64,000 nucleotides of DNA, taken from positions 78,291,461 to 78,355,460 of the forward strand of contig CM050447.1 in assembly GCA_027563935.2 (NCBI GenBank). The letters are read 5' to 3'. Source of the stretch: Costus lasius (lineage: Eukaryota; Streptophyta; Magnoliopsida; Zingiberales; Costaceae). The stretch's first letter is position 1, and each line of letters starts with the position of its first letter. Below are positions 1-10,130 of this stretch, one piece after another. The position numbers were made by a program, and so were the translations under genes. The notes below the pieces were generated by a model. It ran no database searches, had not been told where the DNA came from, and saw only the letters and a list, made by a program, of their open reading frames with translations.

Positions 1-90
<90 letters not shown>
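1..90. repeat. (AT)n microsatellite
   Basis: An uninterrupted AT dinucleotide run of about 45 units opens the window; its left end is outside. It abuts the 3' tail of Athila-type element A1. Confidence 0.97.
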
Positions 91-92
<2 letters not shown>

Positions 93-593
93 CTCAACCT
101 TAGATTCCTCTACTTGGCACTGCGCAAAATTGGCAGTGGTACCGAAGGACATGAGTTGAAATCTAAAGGATGTGAAATTGAAAACAATAAAATGACTCCT
201 CTACTTGGCATTGCAAAAAATTGGCAATGGTACTTAAGGTTATGAGTTAAAGTCCAGTGCAATAATCAGTATATCGTATCCTGAATAAAACATTTGAGTT
301 AACCCCAACGATTTGACTAGGAAGGATTGGAATTGCATGAGTGTTTTATGTAAGCTTAATTGAATCCTATGTTCGCTGCTTACTAAGTTGTTTGGCATCT
401 AGTTATTGTGGGATCAAACTGTTGAACACTTGAGACAACCATTTACTTAATTTCTCCTGATTAGATCTTGGATTGGTATTAAATGTTTTTCTAACATGTA
501 TATCTTGACATGAAAGATTGCTCTTTTACCAATCATGTATCTCATCTTATTTTATTGCTTGAGGACAAGCAAAGATTTAAGTCTGGAGTATTT
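91..593 (+). other. 3' untranslated tail of Athila-type element A1
   Basis: Non-coding sequence between the end of an element lying to the left and its 3' LTR. It holds a motif present twice (about 105-150 and 195-240: a CTCTACTTGGCA core followed by ATTGGCAgTGGTAC). The same doubled motif occurs upstream of the LTR in element A2 (41441-41575) and, inverted, in A3 (63251-63375), which assigns all three to one lineage. The small reading frames here are not retroelement proteins. Confidence 0.75.
555..593 (+). promoter_or_regulatory. Hairpin plus polypurine tract before A1 3' LTR
   Basis: TTGCTTG-AGGA-CAAGCAA (555-572) is a 7-bp inverted repeat, followed by the purine-rich AAAGATTTAAG and GGAGTA just before the LTR. 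In Ty3/gypsy elements this position holds the primer for plus-strand DNA synthesis. The hairpin recurs at 42063-42080 (A2) and inverted at 62668-62685 (A3). Confidence 0.7.
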
Positions 594-2098
594 TGATGCA
601 TTGCATTTTGGTAGTGATTTTCTTAGTTATTTCATGTCAAATCTAGGCTTATTTCGGCATTTTTATACTCATTATAGGCTTATTTCCTTCATATCTTCGG
701 AATCTTCACTTTTTGGCACTTTTATGGAATTTCAGGTAAAAACACCCTTTTTTCAACATATTTTGAAGATTCTGATGCCATGGGACAATTTCTCATGTGA
801 AAACAAAGCCGCCTGTCAAATTTGGGCTTGTTTGGAGTTATCCTGACAATCACAGCCAGGTGAACCCCACGGGGTTCACCATCCCAGTCGCCAGCCTGCG
901 AAACTCACAGAGAGCATCACGGCCGGGTGAACCCCAGCGGGGTTCACCAGAATTCCATTTGGCCAAAAACTATCCAGAACACATCACGGCCAGGTGAACC
1001 CGGCGGGGTTCACCGCGCTTCTTTCTACCGAAATCACATAATGAATCACGGCAAGGTGAACTCGGCAGGGTTCACCGTGATTCTAACCCAGGTTCGCGAG
1101 CGGCCCGACCCACACTCGGTTTACCTTCGATTTCTCGCCCGTTCGGAGGCCAAATTTGGCAAGTAAGGTGTCTTTGGAAAGCTCTTTCAGAGGTGAACGC
1201 ATAGGACATAAAAGCCCTAATTTTATTGCCCTAATTATTGAGCATTCACGCAAAGAAGAGGCGCGGGCGGAAGAACACGACGACAGAGGCGATTTTTGGA
1301 GATTTTCAGAGATTGAGACACACGATCATCATGATTTCTTTAGGATTCCTTCGGTTCATCGTCTCCTTCCCCTTAGCTTCATTTTCTTATACTTTTCATT
1401 TCATTAAAAGAGAGATTTTTAGTGTTTCAATGACGATTATAGCTTAAACCCTACTTCGGGGCTTGGTGGAAACCCTTTGAAGATTTTAATTGCAAACTTT
1501 GTATCTATTTATGTTATTTGGTATGAATTGTGAGCATATTTTACTTTGACGTATTTATTTCGTGGTTTTACCTTGGCCGAGTAATATCGCGTGTTAGCCG
1601 TTACGATTCATATCGAGACAAGGATCATAAGGGTCGAACCTCCGAGTAAAACTTGCGAGACCTCGACACGAGAGTGCTTGGTCTTCGCTCGAGGATTCCA
1701 TAGTCTGCCGTAGAACTGATTGGGTTCGCCATAGAACGATCCACAGCGAGAGTAGGAGATCGGTCTAAGACGAACACCGGGGTGTATCACTCAAGAGAGG
1801 GCACCTTGTACCCTAAGGTTAGACTCTTTGTGCAAAACCAATAAACCAAATAACTAATATCTTTCTTGTGCGATTAAGATTTTCATCGTGGTGGAAGCCG
1901 TAGCCCTGAATTCTCTCTTATATCTTTTCTCTACCGAAGTAGTTGCACTTGTTTGTTTTCGATTTCCATCTTCAAAAACCCACGTTTCGATTCGCCTAGC
2001 TATTAGGACTCGGACTTTCTAGTACTCAACCTTGCTCCCTGTGGGATTCGACATCTTTTATATTACTTCGACATAATCGTGCACTTGCGGTCGTGTCA
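594..2098 (+). repeat. 3' LTR of Athila-type element A1
   Basis: A 1,505-bp LTR starting TGATGCATTG right after the polypurine tract and ending CGTGTCA. Assignment rests on the tail before it and on terminal similarity to the A2 LTRs: both begin TGATG and both end with a TATTACTTCGA...GTGCACTTGCG block. The interior differs strongly from A2, so A1 is a separate subfamily. It is followed directly by the RNase H codons of chromovirus G1, so A1 inserted into G1; the A1 5' end and left TSD copy are outside the window. TACAG at 2099-2103 would be the right TSD copy. Confidence 0.8.
859..1076. repeat. Array of four palindromes in A1 U3
   Basis: Four near-perfect palindromes with arms GGTGAACCCC and GGGGTTCACC and 2-3 bp spacers lie at 859-880, 926-948, 993-1014 and 1055-1076; the first two have perfect 10-bp arms. 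Each is preceded by a CACGGC-like motif. They lie in the first third of the LTR, presumably U3. Confidence 0.9.
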
Positions 2099-3579
2099 TA
2101 CAGCGACCATCAAGCCTTGTCTTTCCTTAGTGCCCAGAAGAAATTGGGCGCCCGCCATGCCAAGTGGGTTGAGTACTTGCAATAGTACTCCTTTGTGATC
2201 AATCACAAGGTGGGTAAGGAGAATGTCATCGCGGACGCTCTAAGTCGCGTCTGCACCCTTCTGTGTGTGTGATGCGCACCCGCGTCAACACCTTTGACCA
2301 TGTCAAGGAGGAGTACGCCACGTGCTCTGACTTCGGTGCCATCCATGCTGCCTTGACTGAGTCCCCCGGACCTGAGTCCCCTTACCAATTGTGCGAAGGC
2401 TATCTTTTCTTAGGGAACCGCTTGTTCATTCCCCGCTCATCGCTTCGAGATCATCTTTTGCTCGAGCTGCACGCGGGTGGTATCACCGGCCATCACGACC
2501 GTGACAAAACCCTTGAGATGGCGGAGGAACGCTTCTTTTGGCCCTCCCTCCGCCGGGACGTTGAGCGTATTGTGCGCCATTGCGGCACATGCCAAATGGC
2601 TAAACCTCACCCCGCGAACACCGGCCTTTACACTCCGTTGCCGGTTGCTGACCGTCCTTGGAAAGTCCTTAGCATGGACTTTGTCCTAGGGCTACCCCGC
2701 ACCGCCTCACGCTTCGATTCCATCTACGTGGTTGTAGATCGGTTCTCGAACATGGCCCACTTTATCCCCTGTTCACGGACGGCGGACGTGTCCCACGTCG
2801 CACACCTCTTCTTCAGAGAGACTATCCGTCTCCATGGTCTCCCTCAGACCATCGTGTCTGATCGTGACACGCGCTTTGTGAGCCACTTCTGGCGCTCACT
2901 TTGGGCCCTCATGGGCACCACTCTGAAGCTCTCCACAGCTTACCACCCTTAAACTGACGGTCAAACCGAAGTTGTTAACCATAGTTTAGGCAACTTGCTC
3001 CGGCGCCTCATTGGCGACCACCTGAGGTCTTGGGACGCCATCCTTCCTATGGCAGAATTCGCGTATAATAGTGCAGCCAATAGGTCTACGGGTCTTAATC
3101 CCTTCCAAGTGGTTTCCGGCCGTTAGCCACGTAAACCCATTGACTTACATGACCTGCCCATGGAGTCCCATCTTTCCGAGCATGCATACTCTTTCACTCC
3201 GCATGTAGCTAGCTTGCATGAGGAAGTTCGGCTTCGAATCTTTTTGGGCAATACTCGTAATGCTATGAGGGCCAACGAGCACCGTAGGCCACAACACTTT
3301 TCTGTAGGTGAGCTGGTAAGGGTGCGCATCCACCCCGAGCGTGTCTCCAACCAAGCACATTTTAAGCTTCAGCCACGATACATGGGACCTTATGTAGTGG
3401 TACGAAGGATCGGCTCCAACGCCTATGTGCTGGATCTATCCGTGGACATGGGCATTCATCCAGTCTTCAACGTGGCGGACCTCCTTCCCTTCTACGGTCC
3501 TTTGGAGGAGCCTTCGGACCTTGACGAGCCTCTACCCCCTAGTTCTCCGGAGGAGAACTCCTCAGAGTGCGTAGTGGAA
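2099..3579 (+). pseudogene. Chromovirus (Ty3/gypsy) pol remnant G1: RNase H end, integrase, C-terminal domain
   Basis: The frame resumes after the A1 LTR with the RNase H end (YSDHQALSFL, then KENVIADALSR). Integrase follows: a zinc-binding part (H-x-H about 2472-2500, HCGTCQ about 2581) and the catalytic triad D in SMDFVLGLP, D in VSDRD and E in DGQTEVVN. The C-terminal domain contains FKLQPRYMGPYVV and GIHPVFNVADLLPFYGP. Decay is clear: TAG at 2183-2185 after a leucine-glutamine pair, a frameshift between RNase H and integrase near 2260, TAA at 2950-2952 where related copy G2 has CAA, and TAG at 3124-3126 where G2 has CAA. The 5' portion (gag, protease, reverse transcriptase) lies outside the window because A1 interrupts the gene. 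The family assignment is secure; the clade within chromoviruses is not. Confidence 0.88.
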
Positions 3580-4590
3580 GCTGATGTAGGAGCATACAAC
3601 ATGAAAGAAGCGGAAAATCTAGCCCTATTGGTGTCCAAAAAATTTTCCACAGACAATTCCTCAGGGTACCAAGCGACGGAAGCTACGCCCCATGAGTCCT
3701 GCGGACAATTACCCGATTCGGGAGCGGCTTCACATGCACAACTCCGATTTTCCACAGAAAGTTCCTCGGGCTACCCCGCGAAGAAGACCACACCCCATGA
3801 GTCCTGTGGACAACTACCGGGTGCACAAGTCCGATTTTCCATAGAAAGTTCCTTGCGGTACCTAGCAACGAAAACCTCGTCCCGTGGGTCCTACGGACAG
3901 CTACCTGATTCAGCGGCGGCTTCACATGCGCAAGTTAAGTTTTCCACAGAATGTTCCTCGGGGTACCCAACGATGAAAACCTCGCCCCGAGAGTCATGCG
4001 GACAACTTCCTGGCCCTTCACATGCACAAGTTGGAAATCCCACAGAATGTTCCTCGGGTCACCCAGCGACGAAAGCCATGCCCCGTGACTCCTGCAGACA
4101 ACCGCCAGAAGACGGTGGTTCCAAACATGAACGCCGACACGGGCGTGCAGCCGAACACGGGCAGGCCGTGTACGACTCGGCGAAGCCTGGAATACCCGAA
4201 CACGACTGTGTTCTCCAACATGGCCAGGCCATGTTCACCCCTGAAGACCTGGAGGAGCCCCAACGACTCCATTTCGACGTGCACAACCCATCCTACCATG
4301 TTGCTCCACCACATGAAGACCCAAAGGAGCCCAACAAGGTGGTTATTCGGCGATCCCAATGCCCATCTCACCCACTTGACCGCTTCGTGGGTGTTATCAG
4401 CCCACTTTCCATCCACATAGTGGTGACCCGGCCCAAGGATGCCACGGGCCAACCCCTCAAGAGCCCAACTCCAGATGGGCCACACAACCACATCAGCAAC
4501 ATGGCCCAAGAGAAGACCGCGACGGTAGTTATGCAGCCTAGTACTTTGCAATTCTGCTGCTTTGTCGTGATGTGCTCTGAGCGCATCTAA
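3580..4590 (+). other. Open, repeat-rich 3' extension of G1 pol frame
   Basis: After the SSPEENSS segment (compare SPEENSPP in G2) the pol frame stays open to 4590, but the sequence is no longer recognisable integrase and no chromodomain is visible. The first half is a coding-frame tandem repeat (separate entry); the second half encodes a low-complexity Pro/His-rich stretch. A 202-residue minus-strand frame over 4018-4626 is a shadow. It may be the former 3' UTR read through by chance. Confidence 0.5.
3643..4120 (+). repeat. Five tandem units, about 87-105 bp, in G1 tail
   Basis: Units begin near 3643, 3748, 3835, 3939 and 4036. Each contains TTTTCCACAGA, then TTCCTCGGG-TACC, an ACGAAAACC-like segment and CATGAGTCCTGCGGACAA. 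Most spacings are not multiples of three times one exact unit. Similar units occur on the minus strand at 58440-58760. Confidence 0.85.
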
Positions 4591-5345
4591 CCGTCGCCGC
4601 AACCACCTCATACGCTGAAGAACCAAAGGACCTGCGCCCCTGCAGGAGTAGATGGTAGTTGGTAGGATTTTATTCTGTTTTGTCTTTTTGTGGTAGCTTG
4701 ACCACTTTTTGGTTGTTAGTTGTTGAGATGCTGTCCTTTTGTCTTGTTTACCCTCCTTATCTTATAAAAGAGAGGGGCTGGCCAGCATTCTCCCTTAGTT
4801 CTCTTAGAGGTAGAGTTCTCCTGATGAGCAAGAGTGCCTCCAGCTTGTGTGGAAGACGAAGTAGCATCGTCTTCAGGATTTGTAAGAGTCGGCGACCGGT
4901 GTCTCGACTCGAAATGTTTCCTGCTCATGTTTCCTGCTTTTCGAGACATAAATCCCACCGTTCCGGGTGGGTCAGGTTCACCTGCTTCTAGACATTCTTT
5001 CCGTGTTGAGTTTCTTTCGCCCTCTCACCCACGAGCATCCGAGCGTCGGAGTCATGGCCGGTTTCCCTGTTCGTTGGTTTATTCGCCGGTGCATAGACGT
5101 GCGAGCTGACCTCGCGATCTGCAAACCCTGTTCGTGCTGTGCTTAAAATTTCTCTAGAGGTTAGTGAGTGAATTTCAGTAATTTTGGGTGCCGTTGGATT
5201 TCTCTCGCATTAGTATTGCCTCGAAACGAATTCGCGCCGATTTCCCGTGTTTCTTGCTATACTTTCTGAGTGATTTGACTTCCCTCGTCTCAAGACCCTA
5301 TCACGATTTCTGTGCATTGTGTAAGCACCGTAGAGTACGAAACTA
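4591..5345 (+). repeat. Probable 3' LTR of chromovirus G1
   Basis: Position (downstream of pol) and a clear TATA box, TATAAAAG at 4763-4770, followed by a pyrimidine-rich start-site-like stretch suggest an LTR promoter. The partner 5' LTR is not in the window, so the boundaries are a guess. Confidence 0.45.
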
Positions 5346-5690
5346 AGGACCAACCCTCCTATAGTAGCTGCATCACCTCCGAAGGCTGCCTCGCCGCGCT
5401 CGCTGTAGACCTCCGAAGATACCTCTTGTAGACGCCTCCAAAGTCACCGTCACTCTCCTCTCTTCCGCCGCTGAAGGTGAGCGTCTAGGTGAGTCGACGC
5501 TGCTCGATCTCCCCTCCCCTTCCTCACCGCAGATGCTAGATACGCCACCGCTCACAGACGACGGAGACAACACCGCTCGCAGACGCTGGAGACGCTGCTC
5601 GCAAACGGCAAAGACGCCGCTACCACTCGCAGTCGCCGATCGCAGATAGCTGCTCGCATTCGCATAGCATTCACATGTCCAACAATCCTC
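5346..5690. other. GC-rich segment with degenerate CTCGCAGACG repeats
   Basis: Many short variants of CGCTCGCAGACGC and CCTCCGAAG occur. It could be the end of the G1 LTR or another element. No gene is recognisable. Confidence 0.4.
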
Positions 5691-6248
5691 CCCCTCCCAA
5701 AATCCTTTCTACCCAAAATCCCTTTCACCCTAAAATCTCATCCCCTCTAGTATACACAGGATTCTATTACTTTTCATATATATCATGGTCGGTTAAATAA
5801 TTACATAAAAGAATATTATCTATCCATTTATATAATTCCAAATATGATAGTTATGTATTATAATATGCATATATTAAATAATTAAATTAAAATTTATAAC
5901 TCATGATTTTTTTATTTTTATTTTTGGTATTAAATTTTTCATAGCTATTCTTGCTTCAACTATCTCCTCTTGAACTTAAATGCATGCCACGGTGATGAAC
6001 ATCTCATGAGAAATAAAAAAAAAAGGATGGTGCCTCTGTATTGCAAAATAGAAAATATACATGCAGGTACACATGCTATTAATACATGATGCATGATTGG
6101 ATGATATGACTAAGTCAAACATAGGTACGTCTAGATGTTAATAGTGAAATGATATCATTATTTTGTAAATGATTAAATGGTTAATGTTTATTTGAATTAA
6201 ATTCCTTGCGTAACTATTAGGCTATGTTTTGCTAGCTTTCTTACTGTA
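5691..6248. other. AT-rich DNA, no gene seen
   Basis: Low-GC sequence without recognisable coding or repeat content. Its right end is the left flank of E1: the DNA resumes after 47374 with no other gap, so this is the deepest host layer of the nest. Confidence 0.6.
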
Positions 6249-6253
6249 ACAAC
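6249..6253. repeat. Left TSD of E1 (ACAAC)
   Basis: ACAAC stands directly before the 5' LTR and again directly after the 3' LTR at 47370-47374. A 5-bp duplication is normal for LTR retrotransposon integrase. It shows that 6254-47369 behaves as one insertion. Confidence 0.92.
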
Positions 6254-8163
6254 TATCAGGCCCAAAGGCCCATTGGACTTGGCTCAATCAACTAGGCTGT
6301 TGACTGAGTCAAAATCAGCCCATCCAATCAAATCAAAATTTATTGGGGGGGGGGGGGGATTTCTCATGCGGCCGAAATCAACGCATCGCGTGTTGATTGT
6401 TGGCGATGCCTGCCGACGGCCAAAGACCATGGGGATGCCGACGAAGAGTTTGTCGTCAGGAGAGGTGGTCTGGCCAGCGAATTCCGGCGAGGGGGTTGGC
6501 GACGGAGGCATCGCCAGTAAGGGTGCGAGAAAGTGGCCACAACACTCGATCCAACGGGCAAAAGCGAGATGGCGAAGCTTGATTCGATGGGTCAAGCGGT
6601 GGAGTTGGACGACTACAAGGACGAGCAGCGTGGGAGGGATGGCCAAATCTATTAGCTCGGCATGGCCACCACTCAGCTTCAGTTGTTGTTGCATGGATCC
6701 AGCGGCCATGCACGCATCCAGGCAAACAGTGGAGGTGAGGTCGTGCCGCCTATAAAAGGGGGCCGGCGAGCTCGGAAACGGGGAGGAGGAAGGACCCCGA
6801 TGACAAAGAGGAACTGCTGATCAAAGGGAGGAACCAGAGGTTGGAAAATCCGGTGGCTGGCAAGGTTGAGAACGAACCTCGGCCAACCCTTTGCTCCTGC
6901 CCTCCTTTCAATAATGATCTAACGATTTCAGCACTGGCAAGCGGCTGCACTCGCCGGATTACTCCGGTGGTGAGGGTTCGGCGGTTCGGAGTACCATCGG
7001 CGTAAAGTTTCCCCTAAGAGCTGTTCCCGTTGCCTTACTTCTTCTCCGGTGCTCTCGGTGAATCTAGTTTGCCGACCTTGGGCAAACAAACCTGAGTGGG
7101 GACGTTGCTTGCTCGCTGGAGACGTCAAGGAAGTGAACCCCGGTTGCGCATGTTGGACTTCTTTCGATGCCTTCCCCGCGTTCCGACGTGAACGCAATGG
7201 CGAGTGTGCGCTCAGATCGTGAGATGTAGACGTGAGGGGCAGTGTTGATCGCTATCTTGAGGAGCATACGAGCATGACTAGCGAATAGGGGGGAGTGTCT
7301 CTGATGGTCAGACGTTTTTCGCCGGAAGTGGGGCAGTGGACATCCTCGATGGGAAAAGAACTCGACGTTTCCCCTATGTTCTGATGCAGATGAAGCGGTG
7401 GGCTTCGGACGCGAACGAGGGCGCTGATGTCGAATAAGGAGGATTAACCGGCATGAATTCGAATGATGCGAGTTTTTCGTCGTGAATACGGGAGCTCCAC
7501 CGCGAGCATGAACGCCACGTCAACCTGAGATAGCGGGCTTCGGACGCGAGCGGCAGGCGAATTCGGAACATGACGCAGGCACCACAGTCGACCTCAGTTG
7601 AGCAACAAGCTCTCCTGGAACCACGGGTGCTCATCGAACGGAGGATAGGGTCGTCCGACATTCATCAGAAGAGAGGCTAGCACTGTGGTCATTGGACGAA
7701 GGAAGCGGCGTACCTTCATATTGACACATTGACACGGACGAACACCGATCTCAAATGCGAGCACAGGCTCCAATTTCGGCGTTGACACAAGGGTTGACCT
7801 ATTACGGGCATGGACCCGAAATCCAGAAATTAATTTCGGAGGCAGCGATTGGATTCCTGGATTTTGATCTGAATTTGGGGACCCGATCCATTTAAAGTAT
7901 TTTCCCCTTATTTATTGGTTTTAATTGCTCATGTGACTTTCTCTCTCCTCTCTCTTTCTTGGGCTGGACAAAGTTCTGAACCCTTCATGGGGGCTGAGGG
8001 GCATTCGTGGGTGCACTCCTGCCAGTCGCGCTGAACCTGGATGATTCGCTTAAACTCGTCCCCTGCGTGGGACTTTGACCAATTTGAGCCCTATGTGACA
8101 TTTAAAATTCATGTAAATATTAATTACGTTGATTCGCGTGTTTGTATAAAATAGGGTGTGACA
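6254..8163 (+). repeat. 5' LTR of E1
   Basis: A 1,910-bp GC-rich LTR aligned end to end with 45322-47369. It begins TATCAGGCCC (the 3' copy has TGTCAGGCCC, so the terminal TG has mutated) and ends GGGTGTGACA. It contains a G14 run at 6345-6358. The several reading frames on both strands are not conserved as proteins between the two LTRs. Confidence 0.93.
6751..6758 (+). promoter_or_regulatory. TATA box of E1 5' LTR
   Basis: TATAAAAG in the context CCGCC-TATAAAAG-GGGGCCGG. It is retained in the 3' LTR at 45726-45733. Confidence 0.75.
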
Positions 8164-8166
8164 GTT

Positions 8167-8178
8167 TGGTATTAAAGC
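8167..8178 (+). promoter_or_regulatory. Primer binding site of E1, initiator-Met type, decayed
   Basis: TGGTATTAAAGC lies 3 bp after the LTR. The usual initiator-Met complement is TGGTATCAGAGC, so two positions have changed (C to T, G to A). It gives E1 the + orientation. Confidence 0.75.
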
Positions 8179-8226
8179 TGGTTTAAAATGGCAAAAACAA
8201 AAATTTGCTAAAAAGAGAGGGAGAAT
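8179..8226 (+). other. E1 internal DNA, left piece
   Basis: A short purine-rich stretch between the primer site and the solo LTR. Its last five bases AGAAT (8222-8226) are the left TSD copy of the solo LTR. The E1 sequence resumes at 10038. Confidence 0.8.
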
Positions 8227-10032
8227 TGTTGGTGTATATGCCCTTGGACCCATTGTTGGTCTATCTTATACTACTTGACTTTGATATTTAATATATCATT
8301 CTGGCATTGTCATTATTATACTATGTTTACATCTGCGATTATGTACATGGATAATAATGTCCCTGGAGACAAATTGTATCTGTGCTCAAACGGTGTGTCC
8401 CCAGTCGAGTACTTGAGTGGATAAGGGACAGCTCTGGTACATGTGAGACTGGTATATAAGCTGGTTTGGCACGGGGTGCTAACACAGTCATATGAGTATA
8501 TTAGTGGTGGATATACTGGACCGACCCGTTATGAAGATCTAACTTGGTGTCATGAGTTAAGCTCACAAGTGATAAGAGATGCATTGATCCTTTGACTTGA
8601 GGTCATTGACTCTTCTATATGGTGAGGGACATGCTTTGATACAACCTAACACCTCGCCGTAGTTGGAAGGTCATAATGGTTTTCATTGGGTATGTCACAA
8701 CCCATATGAGAAGATCAATGGACAGATATAGGATTTGCCCCTTCCGACGGGAAGCTTGATATCCACGGGGCCCCACTATGGTTGCATGACTGAAAGTGTA
8801 TTGTCATACCCAGGTGAAAGCCTGATTTAGTCATGACCATGAGATTGGGTGAAAACAAAGTGGTGACACACTTTGTCCAATCGGATATCAGTTTGGCAAA
8901 GAGACGGTAATGCATCAGTATCTTGTTGCGATGATGGGGATGTCGATGTTGATATCCATTCCGAAGACTTGGGTAGCAGCGATGCACTGCTAGGTGCCAC
9001 TCACTGCTTGTGATGACCTGAGTTCATCACTGCCAACGTCAGAGGAACCTATAGGGTCGCACAACTTGAAACTCGGGTTCTTGTATTGATCGGTTAACCT
9101 ATTGATCGAGTTATTGGATAACTCGGATCTATTTGGGAGAATTCATCAGCGCCATTGTGCCTGATGAGATGGAAGGAACTTATTGGAGCTAACTTCATTT
9201 TTGGGCCAGATGGGCCAAATGGGCCCAATAGGCCATTTGGGCCAAATGGGCCAAATGAAGTCTAAGCTTGATGCATGGACCAATGGGCCTTTAAACCCAA
9301 TGGGCGTGAGGCTTAATGGGCCCTGAGGCCCAATGAGCCGTCAGGCCTAATGGGCGATGACAATAAGTTGTCTGGCCCAATAGACATCATGGTAAAATAA
9401 ATTATGTATTTATTTCTAGGAATTAAATTTTGCATTTAATTCTGTAATTAATTCTGAGATTAATGATGAATTTAATTCTGAATTTGAAGAGTCACTCCAT
9501 TAATGACCATTATGAAACTTTAATTCAGGGTTTTAATGGGCCATTATGAGACTTTAATTTAGTATTTAATTCTGGATTTAGTTCTAACATTAATTCTGAA
9601 TTTAATTTAGAATGTGAAGGGTTACTATGATTTCTATAAAAGGTTGGGAGGGGTTGAGAGTTGGTGCCTACTCTTTTTGAGAAGGATTCTCCTTGGCGCC
9701 ACTTCTCTCCCTCATTCTCCTCTTGGCGCCTCCTCCTTGTGGATAGCGCAAGCTCTTGAGGATTTCTCCCATAGGCATGGATCTTCTTCCTGAGGCTAGC
9801 ACCGGGCGTGGAAGAAGAGAACTCGAGCGTCGGCAGTGTGCGAGACTGCAGAGGGCGAACATTTGGGCACCTGCATCGCATCCTTTTCTTCGCTGCAAGG
9901 TATCATCTCCTACTCACCATGTCGATTCCTTTGCATGACTCGATCTTCTAGGTTTTTGGGACTGGCCTATTTCGGGGATTGCTTCTGCTGTTCATGCCTT
10001 TAAAATTTTAAAATCCTCGGGGTTTCCCAACA
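8227..10032 (+). mobile_element. Copia solo LTR
   Basis: A single 1,806-bp LTR, TGTTGGTGTATATGCC...GGTTTCCCAACA, with the TSD AGAAT at 8222-8226 and 10033-10037. No primer site or polypurine tract adjoins it, so the element recombined between its LTRs and lost the interior. The ends, and a block at 9775-9900, match the C1 and C2 LTRs; the U3 part differs, so it is a third subfamily. A TATA box TATAAAAG is at 9635-9642. Positions 9200-9370 are crowded with TGGGCC and GGCCCA motifs, and 9420-9620 with TTTAATTCTG variants. Confidence 0.95.
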
Positions 10033-10037
10033 AGAAT

Positions 10038-10130
10038 AGCGCCGTAAAACACAAATGTGACTCCGAGCTTGAGGAAGCAATATGGGGGACTATAAGATGG
10101 AACAGGAAGCAAGAGGTTGCTTCGTGATGT
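10038..10130 (+). other. E1 internal DNA, middle piece
   Basis: Ninety-three bases of E1 between the solo LTR and Athila element A2. No coding content. Its last bases TGATG would be the left TSD of A2; the right side has ATATG (44007-44011), an imperfect match. Confidence 0.7.

Noticed and set aside
4018..4626. 202-codon minus-strand open frame
   Set aside because: It is the antisense of the repeat-rich G1 tail; it has no recognisable domain and its openness follows from the composition of the repeat.
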